DNA from: Thermoplasmata archaeon
GTDB lineage: Archaea > Thermoplasmatota > Thermoplasmata > Lutacidiplasmatales > UBA184
Length of the DNA stretch: 5,518 nt
NCBI GenBank assembly: GCA_030039995.1
Contig: JASHUL010000187.1
Coordinates: 1 to 5,518 of the forward strand
Direction: 5' to 3'
Under the pieces are notes generated by a model, which was given only the letters and a program-made list of their open reading frames with translations, was not told the DNA's origin and made no database searches. The translations under genes and the position numbers were made by a program. This document shows, one piece after another, positions 1 through 4,621 of the stretch (the first letter of the stretch is position 1; each line of letters opens with the position of its first letter).

Positions 1-104
1 GATCACAGGTTCCTTGCGCCTACCCACCGCTTATCGCAGCTTGGCACGACCTTCCTCGGCGCCCGAGCCTAGCCATTCCTCAACTGACAGGAGTCAGCTA
101 CACT
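1..104 (-). rRNA. 23S ribosomal RNA, 5' end (partial)
   Basis: Read on the minus strand, this stretch matches the 5' domain of archaeal 23S rRNA. It contains GGAATGGCTAGGCTC, then GAAGGTCGTGCC, then AAGCTGCGATAAGC, in the order and spacing of the start of helices in domain I. The form CGTGCCAAGCTGCGATAAG is archaeal; bacteria typically have CGTGCTAATCTGCG. Counting back from these anchors against E. coli numbering puts the mature 5' end near position 104, give or take about 5 bases. The gene continues leftward out of the window, so only about 104 nt of roughly 2.9 kb is present. No 16S rRNA lies upstream on this strand, where a protein-coding gene occupies 308-1114. The gene therefore appears to have its own promoter. 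Confidence 0.93.
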
Positions 105-245
105 GATTATGCTTGACAAGCGTCCAGAACGCGTGTGATCGGCGTCATCGGCCCGATCGCCAGGGGCGGTCGGACCCTCGCCCTTCCCCGGTGAGGCCCG
201 GGCCTCCGCGGGTGCACGTACCGACCGACGGGCAACGCCCTGGCA
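105..245 (-). other. pre-23S rRNA leader with long-range stem
   Basis: This non-coding stretch lies between the inferred transcription start and the mature 23S 5' end. It can fold on itself: CCAGGG at 160-165 pairs with CCCTGG at 238-243, CG at 167-168 with CG at 236-237, and GTCGG at 169-173 with CCGAC at 221-225. These pairs enclose the perfect 14-nt palindrome GAGGCCCGGGCCTC at 193-206. A second small hairpin pairs GATCGG at 137-142 with CCGATC at 153-158. Structured leaders are usual for pre-rRNA processing. The partner strand of any bulge-helix-bulge processing stem would lie beyond the 3' end of 23S, outside the window. I see no tRNA or convincing reading frame here. Confidence 0.5.
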
Positions 246-270
246 CGGCCCCACGAGGACAGGGCCCCGC

Positions 271-279
271 TACTTAACG
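271..279 (-). promoter_or_regulatory. TATA-like box, probable 23S rRNA promoter
   Basis: On the minus strand the sequence CGTTAAGTA is the only clear AT-rich box between the upstream gene's stop at 308 and the 23S gene. A start site about 25 nt downstream would fall near 245-250 and give a leader of about 140 nt. The match to the archaeal TATA consensus is moderate and no start site is mapped. Confidence 0.45.
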
Positions 280-307
280 ACTTCGAAAGCGAGCCGCTCG
301 AGCGCCC

Positions 308-1114
308 TCAGGCGCTCCGCGGCGTCGCCGCGAGGAGGGAGCGGTGGTGCGGTCCCTCGTACCGCGCGACCGCGAACCGGCACTGGCCTTCCGCGTTCGG
401 CTCGCATCCCGCGCAGTGTCGCTCGCTCGGGACGGGCGCTCGGACACGGTCGTCCCGCACCTGCTCGAGCGCGACCCGCAACCAGCTCGCTTCGGGCTCG
501 CCGTACGGGATCCGGACCCATCCCTCGTGCAGCCCGCCCCCCGCCTCGTCCCCGTACAGGACGACGCCGTACGGGACCTTCTTGCCGAACGCGGCTTCGA
601 CGAGTCGACACTCCGCGACGACCTGGACGGTGTCGAAAAGGCGACCGTGCGCCTCGTGGTACCCGACGAACAGGTGGGTCTCCTTGTACTCCACCGGCAC
701 GAGCGAACCATCGGCCCGCTGGACGATCAGGTCGGGTCGGCCGGCGAGCCCGAGCTCCCGGTCGACGAGCGTCCGGCCCCCGTTGCGGAACCGGCTGTCG
801 AGACGGACACGTTCGGGCGGGAACAGCACCGGGAGGTCGTCTTCCCCCTCGTCTTCGTAGACGAGGACGTCGCGCTCCTCGAGGTCGAGCCGTCCCTCGG
901 TCACCACGACCCGGCCCATCGGCGGGGCGAACATCGGGGAGTGCCGCAGCGGAACGACGTCGGGCGGCGTGCGCACGACCCCCGGCCCGCCCGTGACCGT
1001 GCGGGCATGGTTTGCGCGGACGAGCTCCATCTCGTACGGGCATCGGAAGTACGTCACGAGGTCGTGCGGCGTCAGGTGCTCGGCGACCGGGGTGGCGACC
1101 TTCGGGGCTAGCAT
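308..1114 (-). CDS. Cas4-like PD-(D/E)XK nuclease with Fe-S cluster cysteines
   Basis: A 268-residue protein of the Cas4/Dna2/RecB-type nuclease family. Visible hallmarks, in order: FRCPYEMELVR with Cys25, the typical isolated first cluster cysteine; GRPDLI with Asp128, and VEYKE with Glu142 and Lys144, which form the PD-(D/E)XK metal-binding core; Gln164 followed by a conserved-looking helix and VPYGVVLYGD; and a C-terminal Cys234-x2-Cys237-x7-Cys245. One distant cysteine plus a C-terminal trio is the Cas4 pattern for a 4Fe-4S cluster. Characterised family members are DNA exonucleases, and CRISPR Cas4 trims prespacers. The ATG at 1114 is preceded by a G-rich Shine-Dalgarno-like run. It is the last of three co-directional genes, 67 bp after the nucleotidyltransferase-like gene. 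No CRISPR array or other cas gene is visible, so a CRISPR-independent repair or nucleic-acid processing role is as likely as adaptation. The family call is strong; the role is open. Confidence 0.85.
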   Translation of the reverse strand: MLAPKVATPVAEHLTPHDLVTYFRCPYEMELVRANHARTVTGGPGVVRTPPDVVPLRHSPMFAPPMGRVVVTEGRLDLEERDVLVYEDEGEDDLPVLFPPERVRLDSRFRNGGRTLVDRELGLAGRPDLIVQRADGSLVPVEYKETHLFVGYHEAHGRLFDTVQVVAECRLVEAAFGKKVPYGVVLYGDEAGGGLHEGWVRIPYGEPEASWLRVALEQVRDDRVRAPVPSERHCAGCEPNAEGQCRFAVARYEGPHHRSLLAATPRSA

Positions 1115-1135
1115 CGGTCCCCACCCCGGGGACCG
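1115..1135 (-). promoter_or_regulatory. perfect hairpin abutting the nuclease start codon
   Basis: CGGTCCCC at 1115-1122 and GGGGACCG at 1128-1135 form a perfect 8-bp inverted repeat with a 5-nt loop, ending directly at the ATG of the Cas4-like gene. On the mRNA the arm next to the start codon is GGGGACCG, and the loop GGGGT plus this arm supply the only Shine-Dalgarno-like G-run. Folding would therefore hide the ribosome binding site. A regulatory effect is inferred; in GC-rich DNA an 8-bp stem can also occur by chance. Confidence 0.4.
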
Positions 1136-1181
1136 AGGCTATGAAGGTGCGGCTCGACCGGAACCGGCCCGCGCCCTCCGG

Positions 1182-2081
1182 TTATCCGACCACGGTGTGT
1201 CGGATCTCGGCGCGGGCGGCGGGAGTCAGGCGGGAGCGCCCGAGCAGGGCGTCGAGCAGCTCTCGGTCGGGCCCCACCCTTCGAACGAGCTCGGTCAGGG
1301 CGGGAAGACGGTCGCTCGACCCTTTCTCGGCGGCGCGCACGAGAGCGTACTCGGGGCGGCTGACCCGGACCTCCCGGTCCGAGAACCTCGCGGTCGTGAG
1401 GCGGGCCTCCCCCGGTCGCCCGCTCCACTCGTGGAGCGGAGGGTCCGCGGCGGGGTCGAGCGGGACCGACCACTCCACCCGGGACCCCGAGGCCAGCGTC
1501 CCGACGAACGCCCGGGCGCCCCGTACGATCCCCGCGACGGGCCAATCGGTCGTGCCGACCGGCTCGATCAGGTAATCGGCGAGGAGCCCGCCGAGCCGGT
1601 CGACGCCGGCGCGGCTCGTGCCGAGGTCGATGTCCCGGGGCGCGACCTTCGCTCCGAGCAGCCAGGCGGCCGCAGAGCCCCCGACGAACCAGTCGTCCCA
1701 CCCGGGGTTCTCGGGCGTATCCAGCCGCCCGATGACCTCCCGGAGCGCCGCCTCGATCGGAACGGACGCGCCGGCATAGACCTGGTCGACCATCGCTTGC
1801 AGCACGAACCGGCAGCGATTGTAGCACTGCCGGACCCGCGGCGTCTCGGAGAACGGTACGAGGAATCGGCGGTGCCAGCAACGGGGGCCACCGAACTGGC
1901 AGGGGGTCGTTGGGTGGACGAAGCCGAAGACGTCGAGCGGACCCTTCGGGGGCCCGTTCGCGTCCTGCCCCCCATCCTGCGCGTGGTACGTGAACGTCGT
2001 CCGCTCCCCGTCGCGGTCGCTCGTCAGCTGGTGAAGGAACCCCGCGCCCAGGTCCGGCCCGGAGAGCATCTCGCTCGGCAT
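1182..2081 (-). CDS. nucleotidyltransferase-fold protein with Cys-rich N-terminal region
   Basis: A 299-residue protein. Residues about 132-250 look like a minimal (MNT/AbiEii-like) nucleotidyltransferase fold. FVGGSAAAWLLG carries the Gly-Gly-Ser motif at 134-136, followed by RDIDLG with the metal-binding pair Asp150 and Asp152. A later acidic strand, RVEW with Glu203, is a candidate third carboxylate. The segment around RPEYALVRAAEKG (242-254), then LPALTELVRR, resembles the helical part of such proteins. The first 130 residues are not recognised; they contain Cys61, Cys68, Cys86 and Cys90, spaced C-x6-C-x17-C-x3-C, a possible metal or Fe-S site. The ATG at 2081 lies 39 bp after the stop of the amidotransferase gene with only a weak G-rich ribosome site, consistent with an operon. 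The nucleotide and acceptor substrates cannot be read from sequence. The Gly-Gly and Asp-x-Asp motifs could also belong to a toxin-antitoxin or tRNA-modifying member of the superfamily. Confidence 0.65.
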   Translation of the reverse strand: MPSEMLSGPDLGAGFLHQLTSDRDGERTTFTYHAQDGGQDANGPPKGPLDVFGFVHPTTPCQFGGPRCWHRRFLVPFSETPRVRQCYNRCRFVLQAMVDQVYAGASVPIEAALREVIGRLDTPENPGWDDWFVGGSAAAWLLGAKVAPRDIDLGTSRAGVDRLGGLLADYLIEPVGTTDWPVAGIVRGARAFVGTLASGSRVEWSVPLDPAADPPLHEWSGRPGEARLTTARFSDREVRVSRPEYALVRAAEKGSSDRLPALTELVRRVGPDRELLDALLGRSRLTPAARAEIRHTVVG

Positions 2082-2120
2082 CCGAGGTCCCCGACCGCGG
2101 CCGCCCCCCCGCGTCCGCGG

Positions 2121-2987
2121 CTACGTCGGCGACGGCCGGATCTCGAGAGACTCGGGGATCGGAGTGCGTCCGGTGAGCACCGTCACGTGGCCCTCCTCCC
2201 GTTTCGCCGAGAGGTAGTAGCCGCTGGGGAGCGACCGCCACGTTCCCGGCTGTCCGTCGAACGGCTCGCTGCCGACGACGACGCGGTGGGGCGTGGTGGC
2301 GTACGCCATCTCGAAGTACCGTCGCCGCTCGTCGAAGAGGCCGGAGCCGTGGTCGCCGGTCCACTGGGCGAACGCCCACAGCTCGTCCGGTCCGCGCGTG
2401 AAGATCACGTTGAGGCCCGAGAACGGGGGGATCGCCGGACGTCCCTCGGCTTCCCAGACGCGGACCAGGTCCTCCACCGTGCGCACGTAGCCGCCGAGGG
2501 GGTCCCCGTGCTCCTCCGTGTTCCGGTAGAGCAGCCAGAACAGCACCTCGCTGTCGTTCACGCCCTTCACCTTCGGTTCGTGGACTCCGAGGAACGGGCG
2601 GGTCTCCGTCGGGAACGGGATCGAGCCGTTATGGACGAACATCGTCGTGTGGGTGTCGAACGGCTGGGAGTTCTCGAGTCCGATCAGTTGCTCGCGCGGC
2701 AAGTTCATCGGATTGCTCGCGTGGCGCAGGTGGCCGAGGACCAGCGGACCGTCGGCGTCCTCGGCCGCCCGTACGAACCGCTCGCGCTCCCCCTCCGCGT
2801 ACGCCGGACCGGTCCCCTTCTCGACGCGCGACCGGCCCTCGTCGGTGAACCAGCCGATCCCCCAGCCGTCCGGTTGCGCGGTGTCGGGGCTGACGTTCGA
2901 CTGGTGGAGGAGCGAGCGGTCGGAGCGGACGAGCCACGGCGTCGCTTTCTCGTCGCGGTCCGTAAGAAGACCGAACAGTCGGCACAT
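2121..2987 (-). CDS. class II glutamine amidotransferase, YafJ/GATase_4 type
   Basis: A 288-residue protein starting MCRLFGLL. Removal of Met1 exposes Cys2, the N-terminal nucleophile that hydrolyses glutamine in class II (Ntn) amidotransferases. Other family marks are DGWGIGWF (40-47), LGHLRHAS with Arg88 (84-91), NSQPF (106-110), FVHNG with the Asn120-Gly121 oxyanion pair (117-121), NDSEVLFWLL (144-153) and VGSEPFD (238-244). This is the YafJ/EgtC-like single-domain group, whose length it matches. No second synthase domain is present, so the ammonia acceptor is unknown. The ergothioneine genes that would mark it as EgtC are not in the window. A longer frame opens at a TTG at 3056, but that would bury Cys2, and a TATA box at 3011-3020 predicts a start site almost at this ATG, so I chose 2987. 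It heads the three-gene minus-strand run and is divergent from the Fe-S carrier gene. Confidence 0.92.
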   Translation of the reverse strand: MCRLFGLLTDRDEKATPWLVRSDRSLLHQSNVSPDTAQPDGWGIGWFTDEGRSRVEKGTGPAYAEGERERFVRAAEDADGPLVLGHLRHASNPMNLPREQLIGLENSQPFDTHTTMFVHNGSIPFPTETRPFLGVHEPKVKGVNDSEVLFWLLYRNTEEHGDPLGGYVRTVEDLVRVWEAEGRPAIPPFSGLNVIFTRGPDELWAFAQWTGDHGSGLFDERRRYFEMAYATTPHRVVVGSEPFDGQPGTWRSLPSGYYLSAKREEGHVTVLTGRTPIPESLEIRPSPT

Positions 2988-3010
2988 CGTCGGCGCGCAC
3001 GGCCCCGCCG

Positions 3011-3020
3011 TAGATAAGCG
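3011..3020 (-). promoter_or_regulatory. TATA box for the amidotransferase gene (leaderless transcript likely)
   Basis: The minus strand reads CGCTTATCTA. Its centre is about 28 nt upstream of the ATG at 2987, so transcription should begin within a few bases of the start codon. No Shine-Dalgarno motif is seen just before the ATG, which fits a leaderless mRNA. Confidence 0.55.
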
Positions 3021-3032
3021 TCGGGCGGCCGA

Positions 3033-3051
3033 CGTGCGCTGGTGGCGCACG
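3033..3051. promoter_or_regulatory. perfect dyad between divergent TATA boxes, candidate operator
   Basis: CGTGCGC at 3033-3039 and GCGCACG at 3045-3051 form a perfect 7-bp inverted repeat around TGGTG. It sits between the minus-strand TATA box (3011-3020) and the plus-strand one (3065-3070), where one regulator could act on both genes. A second, smaller dyad, GTCGG-GCGG-CCGAC (3020-3033), abuts it on the amidotransferase side. Function is inferred from position only. Confidence 0.4.
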
Positions 3052-3064
3052 CGCAAGCCAAGTC

Positions 3065-3098
3065 TTTTACGCCCTCCGGGAACTAGAGGGGTCGAGGT
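3065..3098 (+). promoter_or_regulatory. promoter and ribosome binding site of the canonical Fe-S carrier gene
   Basis: TTTTAC at 3065-3070 is the TATA-like box, and a start about 25 nt downstream would fall near 3093. GAGGT at 3094-3098 is a Shine-Dalgarno match 5 nt before the ATG at 3104. If the start site estimate is right the leader is only about 10 nt, just long enough to include the ribosome site. Confidence 0.5.
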
Positions 3099-3103
3099 CC
3101 CCC

Positions 3104-3433
3104 ATGGTCACCATCGAGGTCACTCCCAACGCCCGGGAGCAGGTGATGAAGATCATGGAAAAGCAGGGCAAACCCGGTGCGGCGCTCCGGATCTACGTCC
3201 AGGGCGGCGGCTGTTCGGGACTCACGTACGGCATGTCGTTCGACAAGCGCGAGACCGGCGACGAGGTTGCGTTCCAGTCGAACGGTCTCACGGTGGTCGT
3301 CGACAAGGCGAGCGCGCCGCTGCTCGAGGGGCTGAAGGTCGACTACCTGCTCGGTCTCGAAGCCTCGGGGTTCAAGATCTTCAACCCGAACGCGAAAGAG
3401 ACCTGCTCCTGCGGCAAGTCGTTCTCGGCGTAG
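3104..3433 (+). CDS. A-type Fe-S cluster carrier (HesB/IscA/ErpA family), canonical
   Basis: A 109-residue protein of the usual length for this family. It has the three invariant cysteines: Cys37 in GGGCSGL and Cys101 plus Cys103 in the C-terminal TCSCG. Other family marks are the VTPNA opening, YGMSFDK (42-48), VVVDKAS (64-70), and the strand before the tail, ASGFKIFNPN. A-type carriers bind a 2Fe-2S or 4Fe-4S cluster, usually as dimers, in the cytoplasm and pass it to apo-proteins. The ATG at 3104 has a good ribosome site. The gene is divergent from the amidotransferase, and 76 bp separate it from a second, modified carrier gene on the same strand. No T-rich terminator follows, so some transcripts may continue into that gene. 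The family assignment is firm. Whether it acts like IscA, ErpA or SufA cannot be decided from sequence, so no symbol is given. Confidence 0.96.
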   Translation: MVTIEVTPNAREQVMKIMEKQGKPGAALRIYVQGGGCSGLTYGMSFDKRETGDEVAFQSNGLTVVVDKASAPLLEGLKVDYLLGLEASGFKIFNPNAKETCSCGKSFSA

Positions 3434-3456
3434 CGCGGCGGCCCGAGCCTCGAACC

Positions 3457-3500
3457 TTTATACCACCGTCCCGGTACGAATCTCGGGGTAGCAAGGGAGG
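3457..3500 (+). promoter_or_regulatory. promoter and ribosome binding site of the expanded carrier gene
   Basis: TTTATA at 3457-3462 is the strongest TATA box in the window. It predicts a start near 3485 and a leader of about 25 nt. GGGAGG at 3495-3500 is a Shine-Dalgarno match 9 nt before the ATG at 3510. The second carrier therefore has its own promoter rather than depending only on its neighbour. Confidence 0.65.
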
Positions 3501-3509
3501 GCCCCAGGA

Positions 3510-3953
3510 ATGAGCGATAGTAATAGCATCAAATTGGAAGTGACCCGGGAAGCGCAGGACCAGGTTCGGACCCTGATCAAGGGCCAGGCGCCCGGTACCG
3601 CGGTCCGTGTCTACCTTCAGTCCGGCGGAGGCGGCGGCTGTGGCTGCGGCTCCGGCGGCGGAGGGTGCGGATGCGGCGGCGGGGGCGGGGCGCGCGGCCC
3701 GTCGTTCGGGATGGCGTTCGACAAGCCCCGCAACGGGGACCAGGTCGTCCAGGTCGACGGTTTCTCGATCGTCGTCGACGACCTGAGCGCCGAGCTCCTG
3801 AACGGCGCGAGGATCGACTTCGTCCAGGACCTGAACGCCACCGGTTTCAAGATCGACGCTCCCCAGCTCGGAGCCCCGGCCGAGGGCCACGGCCACGGCG
3901 GGTCCGAAGCGGGCGGGTGCGGTTGCGGCGCCGGTGGGTGCGGCTGCGGGTAA
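3510..3953 (+). CDS. A-type Fe-S carrier-like protein with expanded Cys-Gly-Cys ligand loop and tail
   Basis: A 147-residue HesB/IscA-fold protein, roughly 45% identical by hand alignment to its upstream neighbour outside the expanded parts. It shares LEVT, QVR, PGTAVRVYLQ, FGMAFDK, VVDDLSAELL and ATGFKI. At the site of the neighbour's CSGL motif it has a glycine-rich loop (39-60) about 20 residues longer, with Cys44-Gly-Cys46 and Cys53-Gly-Cys55. The normal CxC tail is replaced by one about 15 residues longer with His127-Gly-His129, Cys137-Gly-Cys139 and Cys144-Gly-Cys146. Single loop and tail sites have thus each become a pair of CGC motifs, eight cysteines in all. The canonical ligand loop is lost, so cluster type and partners probably differ; binding two clusters, a larger cluster or another metal are possibilities I cannot separate. 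The intact fold residues, own promoter and ribosome site argue for a working gene. Confidence 0.88.
   Translation: MSDSNSIKLEVTREAQDQVRTLIKGQAPGTAVRVYLQSGGGGGCGCGSGGGGCGCGGGGGARGPSFGMAFDKPRNGDQVVQVDGFSIVVDDLSAELLNGARIDFVQDLNATGFKIDAPQLGAPAEGHGHGGSEAGGCGCGAGGCGCG
3636..3949 (+). repeat. four dispersed 14-bp coding units for Gly-Cys-Gly-Cys-Gly
   Basis: Units lie at 3636-3649, 3663-3676, 3915-3928 and 3936-3949 within the expanded carrier gene. The last three fit GGGTGCGGNTGCGG with N being A, T and C respectively. The first reads GGCTGTGGCTGCGG. All are in the same frame and sit pairwise, in the loop and in the tail, at positions homologous to the two metal-ligand sites of canonical carriers. 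Confidence 0.8.
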
Positions 3954-3968
3954 TCCGCTCCGGTCCAA

Positions 3969-3989
3969 CCCTTTCTCCTTCTTCTTTCC
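3969..3989 (+). terminator. pyrimidine-rich terminator candidate after the expanded carrier gene
   Basis: A C/T-only run beginning 16 bp after the stop codon contains the T clusters CTTTCTCCTTCTTCTTTCC. Archaeal termination relies on U-rich RNA, and this is the most T-rich stretch on the strand in the window. The T runs are short (at most three), so efficiency is uncertain. Confidence 0.45.
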
Positions 3990-4040
3990 GACCGGCGAAG
4001 CGGCCGGGGCGGCCCCCAGCGCGAGCGGAAAGAGAAGTTC

Positions 4041-4069
4041 ATATACTTGACTGTCTGTAATATTGACTA
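4041..4069 (+). promoter_or_regulatory. TATA box and TTGACT direct repeat upstream of the MarR gene
   Basis: ATATACT at 4041-4047 is a TATA box about 26 nt before the ATG at 4070, predicting a leaderless transcript; there is no Shine-Dalgarno motif. Between box and start codon, TTGACT occurs twice (4047-4052 and 4063-4068) with starts 16 bp apart. A repressor bound here would cover the start site, so autoregulation is plausible. The stretch is markedly AT-rich against its surroundings. Confidence 0.55.
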
Positions 4070-4561
4070 ATGGCGAAGCTCCCGACCGGTCCCGACTCCT
4101 ACGAGGACGTCCCGTTGTCCGCGCTCGTTCGGGCCGCGCGCCGGACGTACGGGCAGGCCGTCCGGAGGGCGCAGGAGGAGATCGGCTGCGACGACCTTCC
4201 GCGGGCGGGCGGGTTCATCCTCACGACGATGAGCTGGAGCGACGCTTCGGTCGAGGCGGTCGTGCGATGGATGGGCGTGTCGAAGCAGGCGGTCAGCCAG
4301 GTGCTCGACCGGCTCGTCGTGCGCGGCTATCTCGAACGGAAGCAGGACCTGCGGGACCGGCGGCGCGTGCGTCTTGTGCTGACCGAGCGGGGGCGTGCCG
4401 CCGCCGCGGCGGCGCGGGGCGCGATCGAGCGCGTCGACCGGCAGTTGCTCACCCGGGTGGGGCGCGCGCGCGTGAACCAGACGCGCGAGACGCTGGTCGC
4501 CCTGATCGAACTCGGTCGGACGCGGGGCCGCCGCGCTCCCGACGTCGAGGGCGGCACCTAG
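4070..4561 (+). CDS. MarR-family winged helix-turn-helix transcriptional regulator
   Basis: A 163-residue protein of typical MarR length. The winged helix-turn-helix spans about residues 58-108: ASVEAVVRWMGVSKQAVS is the helix-turn-helix part with recognition helix, VLDRLVVRGYLER follows, and the wing DLRDRRRVRLVLTERG shows the family's D-x-R-D-x-R pattern. Flanking helices (about 12-45 and 112-148) would form the dimer interface. Such proteins bind palindromic operators as dimers and usually repress their own or neighbouring genes until a ligand or oxidant releases them. There is one cysteine, Cys40, near the end of the first long helix. The ATG at 4070 is supported by the TATA spacing. It lies downstream of the expanded Fe-S carrier on the same strand but behind its own promoter and a terminator candidate, and is convergent with the SPFH gene. 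Its targets are unknown. Confidence 0.9.
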   Translation: MAKLPTGPDSYEDVPLSALVRAARRTYGQAVRRAQEEIGCDDLPRAGGFILTTMSWSDASVEAVVRWMGVSKQAVSQVLDRLVVRGYLERKQDLRDRRRVRLVLTERGRAAAAAARGAIERVDRQLLTRVGRARVNQTRETLVALIELGRTRGRRAPDVEGGT

Positions 4562-4588
4562 TCCCCCTCCGTCCGACCCGCCCCGGGG

Positions 4589-4618
4589 GGAGCGGCCCGG
4601 CCTCGCGCCCGCCGCTCC
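4589..4618. terminator. GC-rich inverted repeat between convergent genes
   Basis: GGAGCGGC at 4589-4596 and GCCGCTCC at 4611-4618 form a perfect 8-bp stem with a 14-nt loop, in the 60-bp gap between the stop codons of the MarR and SPFH genes. The place suits a shared terminator. There is no T-tract on either strand, which archaeal termination normally needs, so the role is doubtful. Confidence 0.3.
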
Positions 4619-4621
4619 GGC

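Noticed and set aside
69..254. A 61-codon frame on the minus strand over the 23S start and leader
   Set aside because: It overlaps the rRNA 5' end, has biased composition and no motif or ribosome site.
105..270. Possible tRNA in the 23S leader
   Set aside because: There is no GGTTCRA T-loop, no plausible anticodon arm and no acceptor stem on either strand; the hairpins fit a pre-rRNA leader better.
1136..1148. TTCATAG as a separate promoter for the Cas4-like gene
   Set aside because: The match to a TATA box is weak and the gene sits only 67 bp behind its co-directional neighbour. Kept only as an alternative that would make the transcript leaderless.
969..3017. A 682-codon open frame on the plus strand
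   Set aside because: It is antisense to three well-supported minus-strand genes with clear catalytic motifs, is Arg/Pro/Gly/Ala-rich with no recognisable domain, and long antisense frames are common in GC-rich DNA.
2988..3056. TTG start 23 codons upstream for the amidotransferase
   Set aside because: Class II amidotransferases need Cys directly after the initiator Met. The TATA box at 3011-3020 lies inside this extension and predicts a start at the MCRLFG methionine.
3636..3949. CRISPR-like or satellite repeat array
   Set aside because: The 14-bp units are in frame inside one protein gene, irregularly spaced, and have no uniform spacers.
3617..4042. Pro-rich frame antisense to the expanded carrier gene
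   Set aside because: It is simply the complement of the Gly/Cys codon tracts, giving Pro and His-Pro repeats, with no domain or promoter support.
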